Assembly (NCBI RefSeq): GCF_001562425.1
Contig: NZ_LOED01000007.1
Span: 1-64,000 of the forward strand
Reading direction: 5' to 3'
Source of the DNA: Fervidicola ferrireducens
GTDB taxonomy: Bacteria > Bacillota > Thermosediminibacteria > Thermosediminibacterales > Thermosediminibacteraceae
Length of the DNA: 64,000 nt
The notes under the pieces are model-generated. The model searched no databases, was not told the DNA's origin, and saw only the letters and a program-made list of their open reading frames with translations. The translations under genes were made by a program, and so were the position numbers. Shown here piece by piece: positions 17,571-26,574 of this stretch; the first letter of the stretch is position 1; the number at the start of each line of letters is the position of its first letter.

Positions 17571-18271
17571 GTGAAGTTCCTCCCCCGGTATTGCAAAGCG
17601 GGTATCGAAGGCACTTCTACTTCATACTCCATCCCTAAAGGAAGGAAGCTCAGAATTACCGGATTATGCGGATGGCGGATTCTTCTTCTTTCATCTATGA
17701 CGAAACTCAACGGCAATATTTCAACTACCGGCGGCTCTGCACTAACCCCAGGGCTTAATACGGGTTTGATTCTCATTTTCCGGATGTCTCCGGGAATTAC
17801 AGTTCCGTTAAAATGCGGATTTCCTTCATTAACGCCTTCTATAGAAATTTCATCTATAATAATCAGTTCGTCCTCTCTCCCCAGAGAAAGGGGGAACACA
17901 GGATCAACAAAAGCTCTTTTTAACTGCTCAAGTAAGGTTTCTTCCCCGCCGTAAAATATAGTGTAATACCCAAAGAACAGTAGCTCTCTCATGTACGGCG
18001 ATCTTTCCATTTTATTCCCTTTTATTTTTAATAAAGTCCACATATCCCGCGAACGCCCCGGGTAATTATCCATCAAAACAGCTACTTTTAAATTTTTCAA
18101 AGGACTATTTTCGCCCCAAAGTTCATAATCAGGAAGCCCTAAGGCCGCACCCGCCAGACCTATTAAAGTCGTCGGCGGAGGCATCGGCAGGGTTCTCTGG
18201 TAATTGTGATCCAGAGGACGCCTGAAAGATACAACGGGCGCCTTCGCCGCTATTCTGAGGATTCTTTCCAT
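17555..18271 (-). CDS. cas5b: Cas5, type I-B Cascade subunit
   Basis: 238 residues. The N-terminal RAMP fold begins ILRIAAKAPVVSFRRP, with the PMPPPTTLIGLAGAALG segment typical of Cas5 proteins. It binds the 5' handle of the crRNA and, with Cas8, caps the Cascade backbone. Overlaps cas7 upstream (22 bases) and cas3 downstream (16 bases), forming a tightly coupled operon. Confidence 0.9.
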   Translation of the reverse strand: MERILRIAAKAPVVSFRRPLDHNYQRTLPMPPPTTLIGLAGAALGLPDYELWGENSPLKNLKVAVLMDNYPGRSRDMWTLLKIKGNKMERSPYMRELLFFGYYTIFYGGEETLLEQLKRAFVDPVFPLSLGREDELIIIDEISIEGVNEGNPHFNGTVIPGDIRKMRIKPVLSPGVSAEPPVVEILPLSFVIDERRRIRHPHNPVILSFLPLGMEYEVEVPSIPALQYRGRNFTWMNS

Positions 18272-19179
18272 AATCCCGACACATCTCCTTTGGCTTCGGC
18301 AATGGCTTCATGTACGGCAAGTATCTTCCCGTAGCCCGATAATTCGCTATGAATTTGATCTTCATTGCCGAAAATACCAGGTTCTAATCCTAATATTATA
18401 TTTTCAGAATATTCGACGAATTTATCAAGAGCATTCTTCAACGGTTCAATCTCCAGTATGTACTTGCCGTCCTCGTAACGAGCTGCGAAGGCCTCTAAGA
18501 ATATCGGATGCTTTACTTTAAGTCGTGCGTAAGCAAAAAATTTTGGTGATAAATCAGCTAACATCCTGGCCGTACGTCCACCACCCCAAAGAAGATTCAG
18601 AGCATCTAAAAGAGCCTGCAAACGTTTCCTGCGCTCTTCTGCGGAAAGGATTTTTTCATTATCTTCACTTATTTCCATCGGCTTAAATATGCCTACTCGA
18701 TCTAACTCCACCAGAACTGTTCCTTTAAAAAGGTTGGAATATATCTCCGTTTCAAACATATTTCCTCCGGCAGACATAGCCTGCCCGAAACGCTCGAAAG
18801 AACGGGTGCCCAGGTCTCTGTCCCCTTGGAAAGGAAACATACCTATCGCCGCAGAAACTCTTACGGGCGATGTCCGGCGCCGTCCGCCTGAAGGATCCAT
18901 ATATCCGAATAAATCTTCATCAATAAATTCCCAGGGTCGCACCGGCGGCGTTACTTCCTGTCCTTTGACCTCTGAAAAAGGTTCTGATAGTTGGTAACCC
19001 AATTCTTCAAGTCTATCGCGTAACATCCGCCGTATAGCCTGCCCTGAAATATATGGAATGGTAGTCCCATCCGCTAGCGTTATCTTCTTGGTAACGACTA
19101 CATTGCCCTCAGTATGAGAGGCATTTACATTCCCCGCCGAAACTTTAGCAAGATAACCAATAGCGATTGCCTTACTCAT
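18250..19179 (-). CDS. cas7: Cas7 (Cst2/DevR family), type I-B Cascade backbone
   Basis: 309 residues. The N-terminus (AIAIGYLAKVSAGNVNASHT, then EGN) is typical of Cst2/DevR proteins, as is the YISGQAIRRMLRDRL motif. Multiple copies bind the crRNA spacer along the Cascade filament. Overlaps cas8 by 8 bases and cas5 by 22 bases. The Cst2 variety together with the CXXC-CXXC Cas8 places the system in the former Tneap group, now I-B. Confidence 0.92.
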   Translation of the reverse strand: MSKAIAIGYLAKVSAGNVNASHTEGNVVVTKKITLADGTTIPYISGQAIRRMLRDRLEELGYQLSEPFSEVKGQEVTPPVRPWEFIDEDLFGYMDPSGGRRRTSPVRVSAAIGMFPFQGDRDLGTRSFERFGQAMSAGGNMFETEIYSNLFKGTVLVELDRVGIFKPMEISEDNEKILSAEERRKRLQALLDALNLLWGGGRTARMLADLSPKFFAYARLKVKHPIFLEAFAARYEDGKYILEIEPLKNALDKFVEYSENIILGLEPGIFGNEDQIHSELSGYGKILAVHEAIAEAKGDVSGLWKESSE

Positions 19180-20689
19180 TGTCTAGGCCTCCTTCTTGTA
19201 TTTCTGAATTTTCATTAATCGCTTTTGTCTTTCGCAAATAAGCGTTCATCGAATAAATAGAAAGTAGTGTTTTTACCCGTACCCAAGGGACTCCAGCAAT
19301 GCGTTCGCCTTTTTCAATTTTGAGGAGCGCTTCCGGAACCGTTATTCCTAGCCGAAATTGTGCATCGTTTAGCATCCGGTAAAAATCTTCAGGATTTTTG
19401 GCATTCCTCAGGGCATATAAAAGTCCCATTTCATTATGTTGCTGCGCCGCCTCACCAAGGCTGTGACCAAATCCCGATAAAACGCGTTGAAATTGCTCAT
19501 CCATATTGAGCACCTCCAATAAATATTGATTGAATAAATCTAAGCTCCCTGCTATAAGCGGGCGTTTGTTTTCTTCCTTAGCCCGCACTTCAAATAGGAA
19601 TTGCTCTACATAAGGCAATGGATCAGAAAATTCCAATATAGCCCAGCAAATTTTGTCTCTCCAAATTGATTCATGCTTATTGCCCTGGTACGTTTCAAAC
19701 TGCCTTAAAATTTCCACTATATGACGATGGGAATTGTAAAATTGTCGTTTTTCCCTAATAACGTTCAGCCAGCTCTCATAGAGGCGATATAACTTCTGCA
19801 ACTTTGTAAACTCTCGTAAAATTTTCATGTTGAATGCCTTCCCCGGCTCACCGCTCACGGCATATAGAGTAAAGGAAGGAGGCGGGGCATCTGACGGAAT
19901 AGCACCCAAGAGCCTCGCCAAATATAATCGCCCTTCTTCGGAAAGTCCATCCGACTGGTGGACGTGAACGAAAAGTTCCAGCAATAGACCTAGCATGGTT
20001 TCATGAATATAAGGGCCGTAAAAGGCAGGGTGGAAATTTCCGCTTTTTTCACCTTCAACGTTTAACGGTTTAATTACAAGTCGATGAAACCGTTCCATTT
20101 CCCGCAATTCCGAATAGAATATGAAGAAATGAAAAGCATCCCTCCCCTGTGCTTTCCAGAGCCACCCAAAGTAACCGGCAAGTCCTGCTAGTGCACACAG
20201 GGCGCATAATTTTAAGCCTCGCTTTGCTCCCGAATAGAAATTCCCAAATTTATTAGGGTCTACTATAAAAGGAAACATCCACATTTTTGCATCGGTAACT
20301 GTAACTTTTTCACCGCACATATCGCATACTTCCGATTTTTTGCCGAGGTCAAGTTTCAGTTCAAATTTGGGTGGCTGAGTTGGATACACATCTTCATTTA
20401 CTTTTACTTTTTTGCCGGAAGTACCCGAAACCTTTATAAAAAGGTTGATAGGATAAACCCAATTTTCCTTTTCGTATTCACAAAGCTGCCCCGTCGCTTC
20501 ATCAAAGTAAACTCCCTTATTCCCCGTTTTTTGAACAAGCTTTTCTAACAGCCGCTGGAGGACTTCTTCTACTTCATACTCGCCTTCCCCAAATTCTTCT
20601 GCCAGTACCACCATCCCGGTATCAATCCAAAAATTCCCCGTTGGCCTGGAAAGGTCAATTCTCACCTTCGCGTCCTTGGCCAATACCAA
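19172..20689 (-). CDS. cas8b1: Cas8b1/Cst1 (CXXC-CXXC), type I-B large subunit
   Basis: 505 residues. Two Cys pairs, C122-x-x-C125 and C162-x-x-C165, form the predicted zinc ribbon that gives the family its name; the rest is helical. The large subunit recognises the PAM and helps recruit Cas3. It follows cas6 by 8 bases and overlaps cas7 by 8 bases. Identification rests on the Cys pairs, size and operon position. Confidence 0.88.
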   Translation of the reverse strand: MVLAKDAKVRIDLSRPTGNFWIDTGMVVLAEEFGEGEYEVEEVLQRLLEKLVQKTGNKGVYFDEATGQLCEYEKENWVYPINLFIKVSGTSGKKVKVNEDVYPTQPPKFELKLDLGKKSEVCDMCGEKVTVTDAKMWMFPFIVDPNKFGNFYSGAKRGLKLCALCALAGLAGYFGWLWKAQGRDAFHFFIFYSELREMERFHRLVIKPLNVEGEKSGNFHPAFYGPYIHETMLGLLLELFVHVHQSDGLSEEGRLYLARLLGAIPSDAPPPSFTLYAVSGEPGKAFNMKILREFTKLQKLYRLYESWLNVIREKRQFYNSHRHIVEILRQFETYQGNKHESIWRDKICWAILEFSDPLPYVEQFLFEVRAKEENKRPLIAGSLDLFNQYLLEVLNMDEQFQRVLSGFGHSLGEAAQQHNEMGLLYALRNAKNPEDFYRMLNDAQFRLGITVPEALLKIEKGERIAGVPWVRVKTLLSIYSMNAYLRKTKAINENSEIQEGGLDNE

Positions 20690-20697
20690 TTCACCCC

Positions 20698-21441
20698 CTA
20701 TCCACTCTTTACAAACCTTAACATCCCGAACCCCTGGCTGTTTCTTTCGCCAATCCCTGCCTCATACGCCAATTGAATCAAATTTTTATCACCTTCAATC
20801 ACAAACCGCCCTTCATAACCCTTTACGTTGGTCCCCTGAACGGTGAAAAGCCTTGAACGCCACTTCCCAACAGGCTCAAAGTTTATGTTCAACGCATGAT
20901 CAAACGAAATCCCAAGTGCTTTCGCTTTCCGCAAAAGATTGACCTCAATCACCCGCCGGAAATCCGTCTCATCGGGCGAGAGGAATCGCTTTACAAGCCT
21001 TCCCTCCTCTTTAATCCCCGTTGAAGCCACCACCGGCGAAATCGTCTCGCATAACATTCTTTCAGAAATATCGGGAATGCCTTCAACCTCCACCTTCTCA
21101 ACATAAAGGCGGATATTCCCGAGGCGAACCTCGCCTTCCAAAAGCATGGTTTTAACGAGGGCTTCTATGGGTGCATTAAGCGGCGACGAAAACCACCAGG
21201 TGAGAGGAGGGGTTACTTTTAATCCCCCGGGTAAAGCTCTAGATTCTCTCGAAAAAATCTTGGAAAACACCAACATTTTATACCTGTGATTTCCCTCAAC
21301 GAATCCCTGTTCGTGTAGAAAACTGCCAAATTCGGGGTTGGCCCTGGCTATCGCCCCGTACAAATAACCGTGCAGGAGGTGCGGATAATTCCACGGCAAA
21401 ACGACCGGTTCTTCTCCCTGAAAAACGACGCGAACGCGCAT
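20698..21441 (-). CDS. cas6: Cas6 pre-crRNA endoribonuclease
   Basis: 247 residues with double ferredoxin-like layout. The C-terminal glycine-rich loop GIGERNSQGFGM is the Cas6 signature; H21 and H24 in HLLHGYLYG near the N-terminus are candidate general-acid residues. Cas6 cuts within the repeat to leave the ATTGAAAC handle. It is placed between cas2 and cas8, 10 bases after cas2. Confidence 0.93.
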   Translation of the reverse strand: MRVRVVFQGEEPVVLPWNYPHLLHGYLYGAIARANPEFGSFLHEQGFVEGNHRYKMLVFSKIFSRESRALPGGLKVTPPLTWWFSSPLNAPIEALVKTMLLEGEVRLGNIRLYVEKVEVEGIPDISERMLCETISPVVASTGIKEEGRLVKRFLSPDETDFRRVIEVNLLRKAKALGISFDHALNINFEPVGKWRSRLFTVQGTNVKGYEGRFVIEGDKNLIQLAYEAGIGERNSQGFGMLRFVKSG

Positions 21442-21451
21442 AAACCATCCC

Positions 21452-21718
21452 TCAATCCAAAAATTGCTCCAGGTTTGCCTTTTTTTGTCCTATAACTTCC
21501 TTATGAAGGTACCTTTCCTGCGGCAACCTGTATATGTATATGCTGTCGCAATCGGGGTCTACGATTTTTTTCAAGCCTGATTTGAGCTTTTCCAGCTGCG
21601 CTTCAGTAATTTCTCCTTCAAAGGCGCTGTTTTGCACCCAGTGAAGGTAGCGCCTCAGATATTTGCAGACTTTTGCCACCCTTGCCTGTTCCACATCGTA
21701 TACAACAATCACGTACAT
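21452..21718 (-). CDS. cas2: Cas2, spacer integration subunit
   Basis: 88 residues from ATG at 21718; the frame extends to a GTG at 21730 that overlaps cas1 but lacks a good ribosome site. MYVIVVYD with the conserved Asp, and the RRYLHWVQNSAFEG segment, identify Cas2. It bridges two Cas1 dimers in the integrase. It appears complete. Confidence 0.92.
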   Translation of the reverse strand: MYVIVVYDVEQARVAKVCKYLRRYLHWVQNSAFEGEITEAQLEKLKSGLKKIVDPDCDSIYIYRLPQERYLHKEVIGQKKANLEQFLD

Positions 21719-21723
21719 TTCCC

Positions 21724-22593
21724 CTACCACCAGGCCCGAAGCGACCTATATGCTTCCATCCCAATGAGGTGCCGGACGATTTTATAAGCCTCCAGGCGGA
21801 TAAGGTGGCGATAAGATACGTTTCGCTTGAGTTTCCGGTGATATACGGTGGTCTGCAAGGTTTCTTCGAATTCCTTCAATACTCTTTTTCTCGCATCTTC
21901 TTTTAGATAAATAGCTGGTTCGTCCCCAATTCCTTCAAAATCTTCCCTGTCTATTATGCGGCGGTTCAGCAACCTAAAAATTATTTTGTCACCTATAAGA
22001 GGCTTAAAGATTTCCGAAACATCAAGGGCCAACGAAAAGCGTCGCTCGGAGGGTTCATGCAGGTAGCTGATGGTCGGATTGAGCTGGGTTACGTATATCT
22101 CGGAAAGCACGGCTGTGTAAATGAGTGTGTTTATAAATGAGATGAGTGCGTTTAACATATTGTCCGGCGGTCTGCGCACCCTTTTTTCAAAAGGCTCATC
22201 AAGCTCCAGAATTTCATTGAAAGCGGAATAGTACGCCATTCTGGCCTGGCCTTCTTCGCGCATAAGCTCCGGAATGGTTTTGCAGTCCTTTAGGCGCTGC
22301 ATGGAAGTCTCTACCGCAGTTATAGCCTCTTCTAATGACTTCCCCCTGTTGCTGTAATAATTCAAATTGCGGCTTATATGGTAGAGGGCCCCTTCTATGA
22401 ACTCCCTTGCCAGAAAAAGCCTTGAGTTCCCATCGAGATAATGCTGTACCTGCCTTACTAGGAGGTCCCCGCTTACATTCGTTTCCCGCGGATAAAAGCT
22501 TCCGGTATAGAAGCCGTAATAATTAAAAAAAATGCCGTTGGTATACAATTCCTCATATTGCTGCTCGTCCACAGAAGACACCTTTCCTACCAT
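21724..22593 (-). CDS. cas1: Cas1 integrase, N-terminal domain truncated
   Basis: 289 residues from ATG at 22593; a TTG lies one codon upstream and an in-frame GTG with AAAGGTG before it lies at codon 8. The helical domain is intact: E115 (EEGQARMAYY, numbered from the TTG), H180 (YLHEPSER) and D192 (LDVSEIFKP) are the three metal ligands. FFNYYGFYTGSFYPRE occurs at residue 23 instead of about 66 as in Thermotoga Cas1, so roughly 40-45 residues of the N-terminal beta domain are absent. The upstream DNA in this frame has a TAA shortly before. No cas4 is present. The protein may be non-functional in adaptation. Confidence 0.9.
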   Translation of the reverse strand: MVGKVSSVDEQQYEELYTNGIFFNYYGFYTGSFYPRETNVSGDLLVRQVQHYLDGNSRLFLAREFIEGALYHISRNLNYYSNRGKSLEEAITAVETSMQRLKDCKTIPELMREEGQARMAYYSAFNEILELDEPFEKRVRRPPDNMLNALISFINTLIYTAVLSEIYVTQLNPTISYLHEPSERRFSLALDVSEIFKPLIGDKIIFRLLNRRIIDREDFEGIGDEPAIYLKEDARKRVLKEFEETLQTTVYHRKLKRNVSYRHLIRLEAYKIVRHLIGMEAYRSLRAWW

Positions 22594-22696
22594 CAATAAC
22601 CAGTAAAAATTTGTTCGCGTTTATTTATTTCTATAAATTTTCAGAAAATCCTCCCTGTACAATAAAAATATTTCGACAAAACAAAATACGCCGCTC

Positions 22697-23308
22697 CTAA
22701 AAGAGCAGCGCCCTTACGCTTTCCTCCACCATCTTGCTCACTTCGCCGAGCCATTCTTCATCCGCCGAGCTTATTCTGTCCTTCTTGCCCACCGAGATGG
22801 GTTCCCCCACTTTGAGCTCGATCCTTCCCCTTTTCGGAAAATACCTCCCCACCGGCAGCACATCAGTTGTACCTTTTACCGCCACGGGCAGCACCGCGGC
22901 TCCCGATTTCAAAGCAAGATACGCAAAGCCCTGCTTGAAGGGACGAAGCTTACCATCGGGGCTCACGCCGCCTTCCGGGAAAAGGGCTACCGCCCCGCCG
23001 CCTTTTAATATACGAAGGGCCTTCTTCAGGGACGAGATATCGCCCCGTTCGGTGTCGTTTACCGGAATCGCCCCGTAAAGTCTCAACAAAATATTGAGTC
23101 CTGGAATCTTAAAAAGATAGGCAGCTGCAAGAAATCGCAGCTTCCTGGGAATATAAGCCATGATTACAAGGGGATCGAGGATGCTCTGGTGGTTGGAAAC
23201 TACTATGAGCGGGCCCTCCTTCGGCACATTGGAAAGCCCTCTTGCCTTTACCCCTCCGGTCAGGGAAAAAAAGCACCTCAGTAAAAGCTTTGTGAGAAAA
23301 TAAAGCAC
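22697..23308 (-). CDS. plsC: 1-acyl-sn-glycerol-3-phosphate acyltransferase
   Basis: 203 residues with the acyltransferase block NHQSILD (H40, D45) and FPEGGVSPDG further on. It transfers an acyl chain to lysophosphatidic acid in phospholipid synthesis at the membrane; a hydrophobic N-terminus fits. The gene precedes the cas operon in the same direction after ylmH, with a 23-base gap, but is unrelated to CRISPR function. Confidence 0.9.
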   Translation of the reverse strand: MLYFLTKLLLRCFFSLTGGVKARGLSNVPKEGPLIVVSNHQSILDPLVIMAYIPRKLRFLAAAYLFKIPGLNILLRLYGAIPVNDTERGDISSLKKALRILKGGGAVALFPEGGVSPDGKLRPFKQGFAYLALKSGAAVLPVAVKGTTDVLPVGRYFPKRGRIELKVGEPISVGKKDRISSADEEWLGEVSKMVEESVRALLF

Positions 23309-23331
23309 CTTACCACCAGCTTTGATTTAAA

Positions 23332-24093
23332 TTAACCCGTGAATCTGTGAATGGTCACGTAAATCCTTCCCTTTTTGCTGCTTCCCCCTATTTCGACCAC
23401 CTTGGCCCTTCCAAGGCGCGCAGCGGAGATGACATCCCCTTCCTTCACCTCCGCAGAAGGGTCCTTCACGGTCCTGAAATTCACCCGCACGTTTTCGCCT
23501 TTTATGTAGGGCGCCATTTTGGACCTCGATATGCCGAAGGCGAGGCTCGCGACGGCATCGAGCCGGAGCGAGGCGACGGTGCCTTTTATCTCCTTATACC
23601 GCCTTTCGGGGCGGGCCACCTCTTTTAGCGATATCTCCTCGACCTCCACCGGGATTTTGCCGACTTTGGCAAGGTTGAGCCCCACGTACTCGGCCACTTC
23701 CTCTTTCAACAAGATATCTGCCCCTTCGGGGCGTATTACTATATCCCCCACCTTATCCCGCGATATGCCGAGGCCCAGCACGGCTCCCAGGTAGTCTCGG
23801 TGTCCCGGACGTTCTTCCCGATCCTTCGGCGTCACCCTTACGGCCTTTACGGGTAAAGAAAAGAACTCCTCTCTTAAATATTCGGGGAATACCACCAGTA
23901 TCTTTCTTTCAGCCTCCTCAAACCCTCCGTCGAAGAAATAGCCAGCGCCTGGAAAATCGCGGGATATCTCTTCTGCTAATTTTTGCTGCGCGGGGTCGAG
24001 AAAATTGCTCGCCTTTTTTTCCCCGTTTCTGAGTGCTGTTGAAAACAAATCTCTTATTTTAGCTTCTGCTATCTTTTCATCTTGTTCCCTCAA
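23332..24093 (-). CDS. ylmH: YlmH-like RNA-binding protein with S4 domain
   Basis: 253 residues. The N-terminal part is the YlmH/S4-associated fold (GYFFDGGFEEAERKILVVFP), and residues about 175-245 form an S4 RNA-binding domain (LRLDAVASLAFGISRSKM, then VKEGDVIS). YlmH homologues associate with ribosomes or act in division-gene neighbourhoods of Firmicutes. Here it stands apart from the dcw cluster, next to plsC. Confidence 0.85.
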   Translation of the reverse strand: MREQDEKIAEAKIRDLFSTALRNGEKKASNFLDPAQQKLAEEISRDFPGAGYFFDGGFEEAERKILVVFPEYLREEFFSLPVKAVRVTPKDREERPGHRDYLGAVLGLGISRDKVGDIVIRPEGADILLKEEVAEYVGLNLAKVGKIPVEVEEISLKEVARPERRYKEIKGTVASLRLDAVASLAFGISRSKMAPYIKGENVRVNFRTVKDPSAEVKEGDVISAARLGRAKVVEIGGSSKKGRIYVTIHRFTG

Positions 24094-24171
24094 GCCAAAC
24101 CCTCCAGCTTTATAACTTTATGTTAATTTCGCCTTTTTATTGCCATTTTTATTACTTTATATTATACCACC

Positions 24172-24197
24172 AAAAAATAAAGCCCGGGAATCCCGGG
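24172..24197 (-). terminator. Terminator after trpP
   Basis: CCCGGG-AAT-CCCGGG hairpin followed on the minus strand by CTTTATTTTTT, five bases past the trpP stop. Confidence 0.75.
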
Positions 24198-24201
24198 AAA
24201 T

Positions 24202-24720
24202 TCATCTTACATCTTTCTGTCTTGCGGCACTGCCTGTGGCTGCGATTATGCCATAAAGGACCGAAGTGGCCACCGTATTGATGGCAGCCGTCGGAATCAC
24301 TATTGTGGTAAACAAAACCGGAAACGCTGCGGGGAGCGTGCCCGTTACCAGCATGGCAACGAGCAAAAAATTCGTACCGCTCATAATAGTGCCTATAAAA
24401 CCGACCACCGGCACCATTATCTTTTGATTCACGTTCTTCCCTTTTCTAATTAACGCTGCCATTACCTGGGAGGTTATAAGTTCATCCACTATATTGGCTA
24501 TCTGTCCACCTGGGAAGCTTGTGGTAAGCGCTGCGAATATACCTCCCAACATCCCCGCCAATAAGGCATTTCTGGGAGTAGGATTTATAAAGAGGGAAAC
24601 AAACAACATCACCAATAGAAAATTGGGCCTCATCCCCGCGACTATAGGCGGTGTGACCTGATGGAGCACCAGGCCTATCGCCATCAAAAGAGAAGTCAGG
24701 ACCATATCCCTTAATTTCAT
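24202..24720 (-). CDS. trpP: Tryptophan transporter, TrpP family
   Basis: 172 residues, five to six hydrophobic segments, of the ECF-S-like TrpP family (N-terminus MALLLAIGLVLHQ-like: here SLLMAIGLVLHQVTPPIVAG, with MRPNFLLVMLFVSL following). It lies 45 bases after trpB2 and behind the same tryptophan T-box, which supports tryptophan as substrate. Uptake would complement indole salvage by TrpB2. The family identification combines recognised sequence and T-box specificity. Confidence 0.85.
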   Translation of the reverse strand: MKLRDMVLTSLLMAIGLVLHQVTPPIVAGMRPNFLLVMLFVSLFINPTPRNALLAGMLGGIFAALTTSFPGGQIANIVDELITSQVMAALIRKGKNVNQKIMVPVVGFIGTIMSGTNFLLVAMLVTGTLPAAFPVLFTTIVIPTAAINTVATSVLYGIIAATGSAARQKDVR

Positions 24721-24765
24721 ACAAAAATACCTCCTTAAAATTTTTTATTTTAACTAAACCCCTTC

Positions 24766-26115
24766 TCAATTAAGGGCTTTGAGGGTTTCTTGTATCTCTT
24801 CTTCTGAAAGACTCGAATCCCTCAACGTTCCTGAAAGATATGCATCGTAGGCACTCATATCAAAGTGGCCGTGTCCGCTGAGGCAAAATAGTATTGTTTT
24901 ATCTTCTCCAGCTTCTCTTGCCATTAATGCCTCATCTATTGCCGCCTTTATCGCATGAGAAGATTCGGGAGCGGGAATTATTCCTTCTGTCCTTGCAAAA
25001 AGCTTGGCGGCTTCAAATACGTCCAATTGCCCATAAGCTTTCGCCTCAATCAATCCGTCGTGCAAAAGCTGGCTTTGTATCGGCGATGCTCCGTGGTACC
25101 TGAGGCCTCCTGCATGTATACCCGGCGGTATGAAGCTGCTTCCCAAAGTGTACATCATCATCTTTGGAGTAAGCTGTGCCACATCGCCGTAATCGTAAGT
25201 AAACTTCCCTTTTGTAAGGCTGGGGCAGGCTGTTGGTTCCACAGCTATTATTCGGGTCTTTTTCCCCTCTTTTATCTTTTCTCTCACGAAAGGCAGAGCT
25301 ATCCCGCAAAAATTGCTGCCTCCACCCGAACAAGCTATAACTACATCAGGGTAATGCCCGGCTTTTTCCATCTGTTTCATAGCTTCCTGCCCTATCACCG
25401 TCTGATGGAGCACTACATGATTTAAGACGCTTCCCAATGCATAGTTAGTATCATCATTTTTTATCGCATCTTCCACCGCCTCGCTTATGGCTATCCCCAA
25501 ACTCCCGGGAGAATCTGGGTCCTTTTCTAAAATTGCCCTTCCCGCTTCGGTCCTGTCGCTGGGGCTTGGTATCACTTGTGCTCCAAACAGCTGCATAAGG
25601 GATCTTCGATAAGGCTTTTGCTGGTAGCTTATTTTTACCATGTAAACCGTGCAATCCAAACCAAAAAAGCTGCAGGCCATGGCTAACGCACTACCCCACT
25701 GTCCAGCCCCAGTTTCGGTAGCAAGCCTCTTAATGCCAGCCTTTTTGTTGTAATATGCCTGAGGCACGGCAGTGTTAAGCTTATGGCTACCGGCAGGGCT
25801 TACACCTTCGTGCTTAAAATAGATCTTTGCAGGAGTACCAAGTTCTCTTTCCAATCTTTTCGCCCTAAATACAGGAGTAGGCCTCCACAATCGGTAAATT
25901 TCCTTTACTTCATCTGGGATTTATATATATCTCTCTTGTGTTATCTCCTGCTTCAACAATTCCTCTGGAAAGATTTTCTTTAGTTCCTCAATTGAGATTA
26001 CTTCCCCCGTCTTTGGATTTATAGGCGGTTTTAAAGGATTAGGCAAATCGGCTTGGATGTTGTACCAATAATCAGGTGTTTCCCTTTCCGAAAGTAAAAT
26101 CTTAACCTCCTCCAT
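24766..26115 (-). pseudogene. trpB2: Tryptophan synthase beta-like TrpB2, interrupted by one in-frame TAA
   Basis: The reading frame is continuous from ATG at 26115 (AAGGAGTGA ribosome site) to the stop at 24766, 449 sense codons long if read through, the usual size of TrpB2. Codon 65 is TAA (25923-25921), inside ERYI[16 protein letters not shown], where homologues carry an acidic residue. The downstream part contains GSHKLNTA with PLP Lys112 and CSGGGSN for phosphate binding. A TTG at 25890 could restart translation but would lack the N-terminal segment. Either a recent nonsense mutation, a sequencing error, or readthrough. TrpB2 condenses indole and serine to tryptophan. Confidence 0.85.
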
Positions 26116-26155
26116 TGTCCATCACTCCTTTAAAAAATGTTTAAAATATCGGAAT

Positions 26156-26470
26156 AAAAAAAGCACCCATCCCCGAAGGGACGGATGCTTTTCATCCGCG
26201 GTGCCACCCAACTTAGCCCGTAAGTAACAAAAAAAGCATTTCACCCACGGGGATGAAATGCTTTTTTGCCACCCTGTACAGGCTCTCTTTTAGGGTACGG
26301 CCTTATGGCGATACCCCGCCCTTATGTTAACGGAGGGCTTTCCGGGTGCAGCTACTTGCCTTCGCCGCACCTTCTCCGGGGCCCATTCACCCAACTTCCG
26401 GTACCGCGCTCCCACCTACCGCGGCTCTCTTTGACCTTACAGCCGGGTTACTCTTCCCCGTCATCGAATT
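26156..26470 (-). promoter_or_regulatory. Tryptophan T-box leader with two terminators
   Basis: Minus strand. Stem I carries AGAGAGCC and a specifier loop GTGAA-TGG-GCCCC with UGG (Trp) at 26385-26383. The full T-box GGGTGGCACCGCGG is at 26211-26198, followed by a terminator (GTCCC-TTCG-GGGA hairpin and T7, to about 26156). Upstream of it a second GGGTGGCA (26275-26268) directly precedes another perfect 14-bp terminator with T7 (26267-26229). The UGGC bulge fits the G discriminator of tRNA-Trp. It controls trpB2 and trpP. Confidence 0.93.
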
Positions 26471-26484
26471 TGAATATTTGCGAC

Positions 26485-26506
26485 TTTGGTAATATAATAT
26501 ACCAAA
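26485..26506. promoter_or_regulatory. Inverted repeat at the trp T-box promoter
   Basis: TTTGGTA and TACCAAA arms separated by 8 AT bases that include TATAAT/TATATT-like boxes. The position just upstream of the leader suggests the -10 region with a possible operator. Confidence 0.35.
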
Positions 26507-26574
26507 TTAAATAAAAAAATGCAACCCTTATTTAGAAAAATTTTTTATGCCCTATATTGAAATCCTCAGCACAA

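Noticed and set aside
22597-22696. Missing N-terminal codons of cas1 upstream of its start
   Set aside because: I read the three minus-strand frames; stops occur and no convincing N-terminal strand motif appears, so I could not rebuild a full-length Cas1.
26266-26514. 82-codon plus-strand frame
   Set aside because: It lies wholly inside the tryptophan T-box leader on the opposite strand; the base composition reflects RNA structure.
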